NCBI RefSeq assembly: GCF_030345695.1
Contig: NZ_JAUASV010000012.1
Location: 1-64,000 of the forward strand
Direction: 5' to 3'
Origin: Galbitalea sp. SE-J8
Lineage (GTDB): Bacteria; Actinomycetota; Actinomycetes; Actinomycetales; Microbacteriaceae
Length of the DNA stretch: 64,000 nucleotides
Below the pieces are notes generated by a model. It searched no databases, was not told the DNA's origin, and was given only the letters and a program-made list of their open reading frames with translations. Below, piece by piece: positions 9,317 to 18,091 of this stretch. A program made the translations under genes and the position numbers. How positions within the stretch are numbered: position 1 is the first letter of the stretch; every line of letters begins with the position of its first letter.

Positions 9317-10729
9317 GTGGTGCGCGTCCTGCCGGCAGGCAGGGTTCTCCTCGCCGTCTGGGCGGGCAAGCTCGCGGCGCTCGCCCTGCGCGCGCTCGGC
9401 CGGGCCGGCACGCACGTGCCCGGCCTGATCGCCCGGCGGCTGCACCCGGGGATCCTCGCCGGGGTGCAGCATCCGCCGCGCGTCGTCGTCGTGACGGGCA
9501 CGAACGGCAAGACCACGGCGTCGAACCTGCTCACCGAGGCGCTGCTCGCGCAGGGCCTGCGCGTGGCGAGCAACCGCAACGGGTCGAACCTCGCGGCGGG
9601 CATCGCCGCGACGCTCATCGGCGCCGTCGACTGGCGCGGGCGCTCGCGTGCCGACATCGCCGTGCTCGAGATGGACGAGCGCTCCGCGAAGCTCGTGCTG
9701 CCCGGCCTCGCGCCCGACCTGCTGGTCTGCACGAACCTCACGCGGGACTCGATCAAGCGCAACGCGCATCCCGCCTACATCGCCTGGCTCGTCTCGTCGG
9801 CGCTCCCGGCGTCGACGGAGCTCGTGCTCAACGCCGACGACCTCATCACGTCATCGCTCGGCACGGCCGCGGACGGCAGCGCGATCAACCCGCGCACCCA
9901 CTTCGCCGTCGACCGGCTGCCGACCGACGGCACCCGCCCCTCGGGCGCGGCGGTCGACGTGCAGATCTGCCCGGTGAGCGATCACCTGCTCGAGTGGGAC
10001 TACTGGCGCTACAACCACATCGGCAAGGCGCACTGCCCGGCGTGCGGGTTCCGGTCGCCGGATGCCGCCTACCGGGTGACGAGCGTCGACGCAGCGGCCG
10101 GCACCCTCGGGCTCGACCTCGCCGGAGAGGTGCTGTCGGCCCGGCTCATCAACGACAACATCGTCAACGTCTACAACGAGGTCGCCGTCGCTGCGACCCT
10201 CGATCGCCTCGGCATCGCGAAAGACGGGATCATCGGGGCCCTCGCGAGGATCGAGCCGCCGACGACGCGGTTCGCCGAGGAGACCGTGGCCGGCGTGCGG
10301 CTCGTGCGCCAGCTCACCAAGGGGCTCGTCGGCGTCGCGTGCTCGCGGGCGTTCGCCTATCTCGCATCGTTCCCGGGCCGCAAGGCGGTCGTGCTCACGA
10401 TCGACGAGGTGAGCGAGCGCGAGACCGATGTCGAGAACGTCGCGTGGACCTACGACGCCGACTACGAGTACCTCGCCCACGCCGGCGTCGAGCGGATCGC
10501 GGTCGGCGGCGTGCGCCGCCACGACCAGGCGCTGCGGCTCGCGATCGCGGGCGTCGACCCGGCGCGGATCGTCACGGTCGCGGCCGAGACGGATGCCGCC
10601 GAGGTGCTCGACCTCGACGGCGCGGATGCCGTGTTCAACCTGCACAGCGTGCACAACGCCGAGAGCACCGGCAACCTCGTGCAGGCGCGCCTGCGCGAGC
10701 GGCTGCGAGCGTCCGGAGGCCCGCGATGA
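9317..10729 (+). CDS. murT: MurT-like Mur ligase (possibly not an amidating MurT)
   Basis: Mur-ligase-fold protein of 470 residues with MurT architecture. The N-terminal region carries the ATP loop GTNGKTT (61-67), AVLEMDE (115-121) and LNADD (171-175), and the C-terminal MurT domain spans about 325-440. In known MurT-GatD this complex amidates the D-Glu alpha-carboxyl of lipid II. Here the zinc ribbon keeps C218, C240 and C243, but the fourth position is S221. The residue I align to the MurT triad Asp is N374 (ENVAW against family RDVSW). gatD overlaps by 4 nt (ATGA). The ATP site looks intact, so it is probably an active ligase whose nitrogen donor may not be glutamine. Confidence 0.85.
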   Translation: MVRVLPAGRVLLAVWAGKLAALALRALGRAGTHVPGLIARRLHPGILAGVQHPPRVVVVTGTNGKTTASNLLTEALLAQGLRVASNRNGSNLAAGIAATLIGAVDWRGRSRADIAVLEMDERSAKLVLPGLAPDLLVCTNLTRDSIKRNAHPAYIAWLVSSALPASTELVLNADDLITSSLGTAADGSAINPRTHFAVDRLPTDGTRPSGAAVDVQICPVSDHLLEWDYWRYNHIGKAHCPACGFRSPDAAYRVTSVDAAAGTLGLDLAGEVLSARLINDNIVNVYNEVAVAATLDRLGIAKDGIIGALARIEPPTTRFAEETVAGVRLVRQLTKGLVGVACSRAFAYLASFPGRKAVVLTIDEVSERETDVENVAWTYDADYEYLAHAGVERIAVGGVRRHDQALRLAIAGVDPARIVTVAAETDAAEVLDLDGADAVFNLHSVHNAESTGNLVQARLRERLRASGGPR

Positions 10730-11538
10730 CCCGGGCGCTCACCATCGAGGTGCTCTACCCGGAGATCGCGAACCTGCACGGCGACCTCGCCAACATCGAC
10801 TACCTCGCGCAGTGCCGGCCGGACGCCCGGATCGTGCGCACGGCACTCACCGACACCCCGGCGTTCGCGAGCGACCGGGCCGACCTGGTCTACCTCGGAC
10901 CGCTCACCGAGCGCGGGCAGCTCACCGCGATCGAGCGCCTGCGCCCGCACCGCGCCGCCCTCGAGGCGTCGATCGAGGCGGGGGTCTCGTTCCTGTTCAC
11001 GCACAACGCGGCCGAGGTGCTCGGCGAGCGGATCCGCAACGACGACATGGGCTACGACATCGCCGGCGTCGGCGTCTTTCCACTCGAGGCCGAGTTGCGG
11101 ATGTTCGGCCGCTACAGCGGCAAGGTGCTCGGGTCGGCGCCCGAGGCCGGCGCCGACCACCCCGTCGTGGGCTACAAGTCGCAGTTCTCGATGGTCACGG
11201 CCCCCGAGTCTCTGCCCGGCTTCCTCACCGCCGAGCGCGGCGTCGGCCGGTCGACGTCGACTGCGGTCGAGGGCGTGCGCCGGCAGAACTTCATCGGCAC
11301 CTCGCTCATCGGACCGCTGCTCGTGCTCAACCCGCACTTCACTCGCGGGCTGCTCGCCCGGCTCGACCCCGACACCCAACCGACCCTCGCGCACGAGTCA
11401 CTCGCGCTCGCTGCGTATGACGCGCGGCTCGCGGGCTTCCGCGACGATCGCCGGTGGCATCCGTTCGAGCGGGTGACCGCCCAGCCGAACGATGAAGCGA
11501 CGAGAGCGTCACCGGTCTCGGCATCGACCAAAACGTGA
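10726..11538 (+). CDS. gatD: GatD-like partner without glutaminase residues
   Basis: A 270-residue class I glutamine-amidotransferase fold with the N-terminal GatD signature (IEVLYPEIANLHGD), the region after the second strand (LVYLGP) and the C-terminal GTSLIGPLLVLNPHF. In glutaminases the nucleophile sits in a CGGYQLLG motif; the matching stretch here reads HNAAEVLG (93-100), so Cys is replaced by His93. The catalytic His of ENHGG is matched by Q153 in GYKSQFS. The only Cys in the protein is C30, outside the active site. It cannot release ammonia from glutamine by the usual mechanism. It overlaps murT by ATGA, so the two should be made in equal amounts. A terminator follows. Confidence 0.85.
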   Translation: MTRALTIEVLYPEIANLHGDLANIDYLAQCRPDARIVRTALTDTPAFASDRADLVYLGPLTERGQLTAIERLRPHRAALEASIEAGVSFLFTHNAAEVLGERIRNDDMGYDIAGVGVFPLEAELRMFGRYSGKVLGSAPEAGADHPVVGYKSQFSMVTAPESLPGFLTAERGVGRSTSTAVEGVRRQNFIGTSLIGPLLVLNPHFTRGLLARLDPDTQPTLAHESLALAAYDARLAGFRDDRRWHPFERVTAQPNDEATRASPVSASTKT

Positions 11539-11644
11539 GCGCAGGACTGGTGACTGGCCATATCGGTCACCGGGCCGCCATCTCTGGCGGACCACCTCGA
11601 TGCCTCCGGCGGACGCGGCAGCACTGGACGCAACCCGAGAACGC

Positions 11645-11678
11645 CGGATGCCCCGGACCTCTCGGTCCGGGGCATCCG
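11645..11678. terminator. Bidirectional terminator between gatD and DUF7455 gene
   Basis: A perfect 15-bp stem (11645-11659 with 11664-11678) and a 4-nt TCTC loop lie between two convergent genes. The downstream side on the plus strand has only a weak T run (TTCGTCT). Confidence 0.85.
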
Positions 11679-11700
11679 TTCGTCTGGGGCGGGGGAGCGC

Positions 11701-11928
11701 TCAGCGCGCGGCCTCCGCGAGCAGGCGCGACGACTCGTCGTGCCAGTGCAGTGCCGTCGCCGACAGCTTGTCCTTGAACTGCGCGCCGTGGTGGGCGCAG
11801 AACAGCAGCTCGCCGCTCGCCATCGTCACCCGGATGTAGGCCTGGGCCCCGCAGCTGTCGCAGCGGTCGAGAGCGGTCAGGACGTAGCCCTCGTCCAGGT
11901 CGGTGACTCCCGTGGTCATCTGGGACAT
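11701..11928 (-). CDS. DUF7455 family small zinc-ribbon-like protein
   Basis: A 75-residue conserved actinobacterial protein of unknown function. It has CDSCGAQA and a later FCAHHG motif, which together could bind one metal ion (two Cys, then Cys and His). The ATG at 11928 has a strong AAGGAGG ribosome binding site; the longer frame to 11979 is less likely. Genes of this family commonly sit between the primary sigma factor and a type II topoisomerase B gene, as here. Confidence 0.8.
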   Translation of the reverse strand: MSQMTTGVTDLDEGYVLTALDRCDSCGAQAYIRVTMASGELLFCAHHGAQFKDKLSATALHWHDESSRLLAEAAR

Positions 11929-12176
11929 GTCGTCCTCCTTCGCTCGTCGATCCGTCCCCGTGCTGGGGATCGGGTGCATTCATACAAGCACGATCGTGTT
12001 TCACGTGTGGGTCGTGCACATGGCATTTCGCTCAGCGCGAAGGTGGTGCGTGTCGGCTGTGTGTCGGGCCCGTCACGCGCCGGGTGTCGCGCGCGGCCGC
12101 GTCGGTCGCCGGGCTTACGCTGGGCGACGGTCTGTGCTCCTCGACGCACGGGCCGGGCACGGAACAGGGGGAGCGC

Positions 12177-14318
12177 ATGGCGGCATCGAACTCGGCGGCG
12201 TCCACGTCGGCGTCATCGAGCTACTCGGCGCGGCACCTCTCCGTGCTCGAGGGTCTCGAGGCGGTGCGCAAGCGTCCCGGCATGTACATCGGCTCGACCG
12301 ACTCGCGCGGTCTCATGCACTGCCTGTGGGAGGTCATCGACAACTCCGTCGACGAGGCGCTCGCGGGCCACGGCGACGCGATCGACGTCGTGCTGCACGC
12401 CGACGCGAGCGTCGAGGTGCGCGACCGGGCGCGCGGCATCCCGGTCGACATCGAGCCCAAGACCGGGCTCTCGGGCGTCGAGGTCGTGTTCACGAAGCTG
12501 CACGCCGGCGGCAAGTTCGGCTCCGGCTCCTACGCCGCGTCGGGCGGCCTGCACGGCGTGGGCGCCTCCGTCGTCAACGCCCTCTCGGCCCGCCTCGACG
12601 TCGAGGTCGACCGCGACGGCAAGACCTGGGCCATGTCGTTCCACCGCGGCGAGCCCGGCGTGTTCGCGGACGCCGACCCCGCGTCCCCGAGCCCGGACTC
12701 GCCGTTCACGCCGTTCGTCGCGGGCAGCGAGCTGCGCGTCGCCGGAAAGGTCGCCAAGGGCGTCACCGGCACCCGCATCCGCTACTGGGCCGACCCGCAG
12801 ATCTTCACGCGCGGCGCCGGCTTCCAGGCCGACGACCTCGTGCAGCGTGCGCGCCAGACGGCGTTCCTCGTGCCGGGGCTCGGCATCAGCATCCGCGATG
12901 AGCGCTCGCGGGCCGACGGCGCGGCGGATGCCGGCGGTGCCACCACCGAGACGTTCCGCTACGACGGCGGCATCAGCGAGTTCGTCGACTTCCTCGCCCC
13001 GGATGCGCCGCTCACAGACACCTGGCGCATGCAGGGCACGGGCACGTTCACCGAGACCGTGCCGGTGCTGCAGGAGAACGGCCACATGGTCGCGACGGAG
13101 GTCGAGCGCGAGTGCGCCGTCGACCTCGCGCTGCGCTGGGGCACGGGCTACGAGACGGTGTTCCGCTCGTTCGTCAACATCATCGCGACGCCCAAAGGCG
13201 GCACGCACCAGGCGGGCTTCGAGCAGGGGCTGATGCGGTTCCTGCGCACCCAGGTCGAGCAGAACGCCCGCCGCCTCAAGGTGGGCGCGAACGAGAAGCT
13301 CGAGAAGGAGGACCTGCTCGCGGGGCTGACGGCCGTGCTCACGGTTCGCCTCGCCGAGCCGCAGTTCGAGGGCCAGACGAAGGAGGTGCTCGGCACTCCG
13401 GCGGTGCGCGCGATCGTCGCGAGCGTCGTCGGCAAGGAGCTCGCCGCGCGGTTCGGATCGCCGAAGCGCGACGACAAGGCGCAGAGCGCGCTCGTGCTCG
13501 AGAAGGTCGTCTCCGAGATGAAGTCGCGCATCTCGGCGCGTGCGCACAAGGAGACCCAGCGCCGCAAGAACGCCCTCGAGTCGTCGTCGCTGCCGGCGAA
13601 GCTCGTGGACTGCCGCTCGAACGACGTGGCCCAGAGCGAGCTGTTCATCGTCGAGGGCGACAGCGCGCTCGGCACCGCGAAGCTCGCGCGCGACAGCGAG
13701 TTCCAGGCGCTCCTGCCCATCCGCGGCAAGATCCTCAACGTGCAGAAGGCGTCGGTCTCCGACATGCTCTCCAACGCCGAGTGCGCGTCGATCATCCAGG
13801 TGATCGGCGCCGGCTCCGGCCGCACCTTCGACCTCGAGCAGGCCCGATACGGCAAGGTCATCATCATGTCCGACGCGGATGTCGACGGCGCCCACATCCG
13901 CACGCTCCTGCTCACGCTGTTCTACCGCTACATGCGGCCGATGATCGAGGAGGGCCGCATCTACGCGGCCGTGCCGCCGCTGCACCGCGTCGTCGTGAAC
14001 GGCGCGGGCGCGCGCAAGCCCGAGGTGATCTACACCTACTCCGAGAAGGAGCTGCACGGCGTGCTCGCGGCGCTCAAGCGCTCGAACCGCCGCTACCAGG
14101 ATCCGATCCAGCGCTACAAGGGCCTGGGGGAGATGGATGCCGACCAGCTCGCCGAGACGACGATGAGCCGCAACGGCCGCACGCTGCGCCGGGTGCGCGT
14201 CGAGGACGCGGATGCCGCGGCCCGCACGTTCGAGCTGCTCATGGGCAACGAGGTCGCGCCGCGCAAGGAGTTCATCATCGCCGGCGAGGGTCTCGACCGC
14301 GGTCGTATCGACGTCTGA
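12177..14318 (+). CDS. parE: DNA topoisomerase IV subunit B (second GyrB-type gene)
   Basis: ATPase subunit of a type IIA topoisomerase, 713 residues. It has the GHKL ATPase domain with the Asn-box IDNSVDEAL, the glycine-rich lid GGLHGVGASVVNALS, the transducer, then TOPRIM (EGDSALGTAK and MSDADVDGAHI) and the C-terminal tail. The motif that is usually DxGRGIP reads DRARGIP here, a Gly-to-Ala change in the nucleotide-binding pocket. The ATG at 12177 has GGGGGAG just before it; a -10 like TACGCT lies near 12116. The likely partner is parC at 19.2-21.6 kb. Distinguishing ParE from GyrB rests on this pairing and on a canonical gyrBA being elsewhere, which I cannot see. Confidence 0.88.
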   Translation: MAASNSAASTSASSSYSARHLSVLEGLEAVRKRPGMYIGSTDSRGLMHCLWEVIDNSVDEALAGHGDAIDVVLHADASVEVRDRARGIPVDIEPKTGLSGVEVVFTKLHAGGKFGSGSYAASGGLHGVGASVVNALSARLDVEVDRDGKTWAMSFHRGEPGVFADADPASPSPDSPFTPFVAGSELRVAGKVAKGVTGTRIRYWADPQIFTRGAGFQADDLVQRARQTAFLVPGLGISIRDERSRADGAADAGGATTETFRYDGGISEFVDFLAPDAPLTDTWRMQGTGTFTETVPVLQENGHMVATEVERECAVDLALRWGTGYETVFRSFVNIIATPKGGTHQAGFEQGLMRFLRTQVEQNARRLKVGANEKLEKEDLLAGLTAVLTVRLAEPQFEGQTKEVLGTPAVRAIVASVVGKELAARFGSPKRDDKAQSALVLEKVVSEMKSRISARAHKETQRRKNALESSSLPAKLVDCRSNDVAQSELFIVEGDSALGTAKLARDSEFQALLPIRGKILNVQKASVSDMLSNAECASIIQVIGAGSGRTFDLEQARYGKVIIMSDADVDGAHIRTLLLTLFYRYMRPMIEEGRIYAAVPPLHRVVVNGAGARKPEVIYTYSEKELHGVLAALKRSNRRYQDPIQRYKGLGEMDADQLAETTMSRNGRTLRRVRVEDADAAARTFELLMGNEVAPRKEFIIAGEGLDRGRIDV

Positions 14319-14363
14319 GGGCGGCATGCCCGCGACATGCCGCTCTCATGCCAGCGCCACGCC

Positions 14364-14684
14364 GTGGCCATTCTGCAGATCAAGCGGCTGCCCGACGAGG
14401 TGCACGCGGCGCTCGCCGTTCGTGCCCGCGCCGAGGGCACCACGATGTCGGAGCTCGCGGCCGAGGAGGCCGAGTCGGCGATGCGGGCGTGGCTCGAGGC
14501 GGACCTCGATCGCGTCTCCGCCGCGTCGTTGGTGGCTGAGGCCTGGCGGATGCGCGCCGCGGTGCGTCCCGCCGACGGCCTCTACGTCGCTCTCGCCCGC
14601 AGCATCGACGTGCCGCTCATCACGAGTGACGCCCGGCTCGCGCGCGCGCCGATTCGCGACGTGACCTTCATCGTCGTCACGTAG
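14364..14684 (+). CDS. Fused relic: VapB/FitA antitoxin N-terminus joined to VapC toxin C-terminus
   Basis: One uninterrupted frame of 106 residues. Residues 1-31 match a ribbon-helix-helix antitoxin (start AILQIKRLPDEVHAALA). From about residue 32 (AAEEAESAMRAWL) it reads as the second half of a PIN-domain VapC, through RPADGLYVALA and LITSDARLARA. The antitoxin's toxin-binding tail and the first half of the toxin, including its first acidic metal ligands, are absent; only D71 and D89 remain. The simplest origin is a deletion inside a vapBC operon that kept the frame. A GTG at 14364 is the antitoxin-like start; ATGs at 14337 and 14349 are alternatives. It could bind DNA but should not cut RNA. 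Confidence 0.75.
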   Translation: MAILQIKRLPDEVHAALAVRARAEGTTMSELAAEEAESAMRAWLEADLDRVSAASLVAEAWRMRAAVRPADGLYVALARSIDVPLITSDARLARAPIRDVTFIVVT

Positions 14685-14830
14685 CCCGGCGCCGACGGGT
14701 TCGCCATCGCGCGCGATGGACTCAGGGCGAACGTTTTCTCGCTTCGGCACGGCTCGACCCCTACTATGGGGCACACGCGCCCCGCTCCTCTCGGGCACGA
14801 CATCGATCGTCGCTCGTCCTGGGAGTCGTC

Positions 14831-16078
14831 ATGCCGCATCCTGTCCGTCGAATCGTGGCCATCGCCGTCGCGGCGCTTCTCGGGGCCGGTGGTCTGCTCT
14901 CGGTGTCCACCGCGGCGGTGGCGGACTCGCGCAACATCCAGTTCGCCGCGAACCCCGATTCCCTCGGCGCCATCCCGGATGGCGCGTGCACCGGGCAGGG
15001 CCCGGCCCGCGCGGTGACGTTCGCCGTGTCGGGCCTCTCCGGGGCCGCGCGCGACGTGCGGCTTGACGGCGTGTCGATCGCGCACACCTGGATCAGTGAC
15101 CTGAGCGTCGCGCTCGTCGCTCCCGACGGCACGGCGGCACCGATCTTCGACCACATCGGTCGAGCGTCGACGTCGGATTGCTCGAACGGCAGCAGCTCGA
15201 AGCTCGCCGGTTCGTACGATTTCACGGATGACGCGCCGACGAGCATCTCGGCGGCGGCGCTGGCAGCCAACGGTTCGACCATTCCGGCGGGGGCCTACCG
15301 CGCTGGGGCTCCGGACGGTGCACCGGCGGCGATCACGAGCGCGTTCGGCGGCTCGGCGCTGAACGGCACCTGGACCCTGAGCCTCATCGACTCGCACGCG
15401 GCAGACGTCGGGTCGATCTCGGCCGCGTCGCTGGAGATCGTCGACTCGACGGGCGTGACCATCACGGTCGCGCCGTCGGTGACATCCCAGGCGCAGCCGA
15501 CGTTCGGGTTCTACCTCGGTCGCAGCGCTGCGATCGAGTGCTCCATCGTCGTCGCGGGGTCCGCGCCGAGCTTCTCCGCGTGCGGCGGGCCCGGGTGGCA
15601 TCGCGCTACCGTGCCGCTCGCCGACGGCGCCTACACGTTCTCGGTGCGCCCCTCCTACGACGGACTGCTGGGACCGGTGACCAGCCACGCCTTCACCGTG
15701 GGCGCGCAGTCGTGCGCCAGCGCGACCTCCGCCTCGCGCGCCGCTGACGACGCGGTCGCCGCGGCGACGACGGCCACGACGAGCGCCGCGGCGGCGGCGA
15801 GTCGCGCGACCGCCGCTCTCACGAAGGCGAAGAAGGCGGTCGCGGCGACCACGAAGGCCAAGGCCACGGCGTCGAAGAAGCTGTCGGGCAAGAAGAGGGC
15901 CGCGAAGGTGAAGGCCCTCGGCAAGAAGCTGACGGCGCAGAAGAAGACCGTCACGAAGCGAACCACGGCGTCGACCGCCGCACGGTCGGCACTGGCCGGT
16001 GCGCAGTCGACGCAGCTGACGGCGGCGATCAGCGCGCGCGATGCCGCGGCCACGGCGGCGGGCGCCTGCGTGGGCTGA
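14831..16078 (+). CDS. Secreted protein with P-domain-like module and Ala/Lys-rich tail
   Basis: A 415-residue exported protein. A Sec signal peptide covers about residues 1-32 and ends in an AxA-type site. Residues about 55-205 resemble the P (Homo B) domain of proprotein convertases: ISDLSVALVAPDGT, then a strand run ending in LNGTWTLSLIDSHAADVGSI. A second small module with three Cys follows to about 295. The last 120 residues are almost entirely Ala, Lys, Thr and Ser, like a histone H1 tail, and probably form a long helix or bind anionic polymers. No protease domain is present. TACTAT near 14762 may be the -10. Function unknown. Confidence 0.75.
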   Translation: MPHPVRRIVAIAVAALLGAGGLLSVSTAAVADSRNIQFAANPDSLGAIPDGACTGQGPARAVTFAVSGLSGAARDVRLDGVSIAHTWISDLSVALVAPDGTAAPIFDHIGRASTSDCSNGSSSKLAGSYDFTDDAPTSISAAALAANGSTIPAGAYRAGAPDGAPAAITSAFGGSALNGTWTLSLIDSHAADVGSISAASLEIVDSTGVTITVAPSVTSQAQPTFGFYLGRSAAIECSIVVAGSAPSFSACGGPGWHRATVPLADGAYTFSVRPSYDGLLGPVTSHAFTVGAQSCASATSASRAADDAVAAATTATTSAAAAASRATAALTKAKKAVAATTKAKATASKKLSGKKRAAKVKALGKKLTAQKKTVTKRTTASTAARSALAGAQSTQLTAAISARDAAATAAGACVG

Positions 16079-16206
16079 GCGCCCCGCACGTGAGACGACT
16101 TGCAGGCGCCAGGCTGCGTCGCATCACGGGTGCCGCATCCGCTCTGGGGAGCCACGCTGAGGAGCCGCGCAGGCAGGGGGTCCGCGCGCGGAGTACCGTG
16201 CCGAAC

Positions 16207-17736
16207 GTGACGATCGCTGCTTCCGACACTGCTCTCGAGGTGGAGGTGACCGGCGGCCGCATCGCCGGGAGCGTGCGGGGCGGACTGCGGATGTGGCGCG
16301 GCATCCCGTATGCGGCGCCGCCCGTCGGTCGTCGCCGGCTCCGTGCGCCCGAGCCCGTCGTGCCGTGGTCCGGGGTGCGCTCGGCCGCGGAGTTCGGCGC
16401 CGTCGCGTACCAGGACCGCGACACGCAGGTCGGCGTCGGCACGGGCCGGCTGCCGCGCTCGGAGGACTGCCTGACCCTCAACGTCATCGCCCCCGACGAC
16501 GAGGTCGCCGGGCGCCCGGTGATGGTGTTCATCCACGGCGGCGCCTACCTCAACGGCTCGTCGCGCGAGATCCCGCACCTCGGCGAGGCGCTCGTGCGCG
16601 AGGGCGGCGTCGTGTTCGTGAACCTCAACTACCGGCTCGGCGCACTCGGCTACCTCGACTTCCGCCGGTACGGCAGCGAGGCGCGGCCGTTCGACGCGAA
16701 CCTCGGCCTGCGCGACCAGGTCGCGGCGCTCGCCTGGGTGCGCGACAACATCCGTGCGTTCGGCGGTGACCCGGATGCCGTGACCGTGTTCGGGGAGTCC
16801 GCGGGCGCGAACGCGGTCACCACCCTGCTCGCCACGCCGTCCGCGCGCGGGCTGTTCGCCCGCGCGATCGCGGAGAGCTCGCCCGTCGAGGCGATCTACA
16901 CGGAGGACGTCGCGCAGGACTGGGCCGGGGTGTACGTCGACATCCTGCGCGAGCTCACCGGGGAGCGAGAGGTCGACGTCGCGACGCTGCTCTCGACGGC
17001 GGGCGCGGGCGTGATGACGCGCGCGGCGGTGCTCATGCAGCGCCGGTTCACCGAGGACGTGCCGGGGACGGCGCCGTTCTCGCCCGTGATCGACGGCGAC
17101 GTGCTGCCGGAGCGCCCGTCGGATGCCGTGGCCGCCGGACGATCGGCGCGCGTGCCGCTCATCATCGGCACGAACGAGCGCGAGGGCACGCTGTTCCGCG
17201 GCCGGCTCGACCTGCTCGCGAGCACGAAGCCCCGCATCCGGGCGATCTTCGCGAAGACGGAGCGCGACGCGCGGCGCAACCTGTTCTCCGTGTACCGCGC
17301 GCTGCCGGCGCGCACCTCGGCGGCGCAGTTCGCCGGCGACTACTCGTTCTGGTATCCGTCGATCAAGTACGCGGAGGGCCACGCGCAGCACGCGCCGGTG
17401 TGGTTCTACCGGTTCGACATCGCGCCGCGCGTGCTGCACCTCACGGGCTTCGGGGCGACGCACGGCATCGAGCTGTTCGCCGTGTTCGACCTCATCGACA
17501 CCCCGATCGCGCGGCTCGCGGGCATCCTCGGCGGACGCGGCGCATTCCGCCGCGCCGGATCGCGGGTGCGGAACCGCTGGCTCGAGTTCGCGCGCTCGGG
17601 CACGGTCGGCACGGGTTGGCCCACCTACGACGTCGACGCGCGGCGCACGCTCGTCATCGACGAGCCGGACCGGGTCGAGGCCGACCCGCTCGCCGAGCGC
17701 CGCACGGCGTGGCAGGCGTTCGTGCCGTACGTGTAG
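16207..17736 (+). CDS. Type B carboxylesterase/lipase
   Basis: An alpha/beta hydrolase of the carboxylesterase type B family, about 509 residues. The oxyanion loop is in FIHGGAYLNGSS, the nucleophile Ser in VFGESAGANA, and the acid and His are expected in the regions around GTNERE and GFGATHGIELF. No signal peptide is seen, so it is probably cytoplasmic. The start is uncertain: GTG at 16207 or at 16198, with the frame open further upstream. It is followed by 1.4 kb of repeats. Confidence 0.88.
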   Translation: MTIAASDTALEVEVTGGRIAGSVRGGLRMWRGIPYAAPPVGRRRLRAPEPVVPWSGVRSAAEFGAVAYQDRDTQVGVGTGRLPRSEDCLTLNVIAPDDEVAGRPVMVFIHGGAYLNGSSREIPHLGEALVREGGVVFVNLNYRLGALGYLDFRRYGSEARPFDANLGLRDQVAALAWVRDNIRAFGGDPDAVTVFGESAGANAVTTLLATPSARGLFARAIAESSPVEAIYTEDVAQDWAGVYVDILRELTGEREVDVATLLSTAGAGVMTRAAVLMQRRFTEDVPGTAPFSPVIDGDVLPERPSDAVAAGRSARVPLIIGTNEREGTLFRGRLDLLASTKPRIRAIFAKTERDARRNLFSVYRALPARTSAAQFAGDYSFWYPSIKYAEGHAQHAPVWFYRFDIAPRVLHLTGFGATHGIELFAVFDLIDTPIARLAGILGGRGAFRRAGSRVRNRWLEFARSGTVGTGWPTYDVDARRTLVIDEPDRVEADPLAERRTAWQAFVPYV

Positions 17737-17760
17737 CGCGCCCGACCGTGCCCCGCCGGG

Positions 17761-17970
17761 CCGGGCGCTGGCCGAGGAGCCCGCGAGCGCAGCTGTCGGC
17801 GTCTCGAGACCACGGTGTTCGCGTGCGCAGCTGTCGTTGGTCGAGGAGCCCGCGAGCGTAGCGAGTCGGCGTCTCGAGACCACGGTGTTCGCGTGCGCAG
17901 CTGTCGTTGGTCGAGGAGCCCGCGAGCGCAGCGAGTCGGCGTCTCGAGACCACGGTGTTCGCGCCCGTGG
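17761..17970. repeat. Three tandem copies of a 70-bp repeat
   Basis: The core TCGGCGTCTCGAGACCACGG recurs at an exact 70-nt spacing (GTCTCGAGAC at 17801, 17871 and 17941). Each unit opens with GGTCGAGGAGCCCGCGAGCG and ends in a short linker around GCAGCTGTCG. Copy 1 has small changes and one indel. The unit carries short inverted arms (GAGGAGC, CTCGAGACC). It lies directly downstream of the esterase stop. Confidence 0.85.
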
Positions 17971-18027
17971 GGGGAGACGGCGTGAGGCCGGCGCGCCGCG
18001 GAACGGCCCGAAACCGCACGGTGCGCC

Positions 18028-18091
18028 ACGGTCGAGCGCGGACACGGTCGAGCGCCGACACGGTCGAGCGCGGACACGGTCGAGCGCCGAC
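18028..18091. repeat. Four tandem 16-bp repeats abutting hairpin element A
   Basis: ACGGTCGAGCGCGGAC and ACGGTCGAGCGCCGAC alternate at 18028, 18044, 18060 and 18076. The array ends at 18091, exactly where the first 102-nt hairpin element begins. The last nine bases match the left flank of the other two hairpin copies. Confidence 0.85.

Noticed and set aside
6079-9762. A very long open frame on the minus strand opposite the MFS and sigma factor genes
   Set aside because: It is antisense to clear genes with intact motifs, has high-GC third-position bias of a shadow frame and shows only Arg/Ala/Gly-rich low-complexity sequence.
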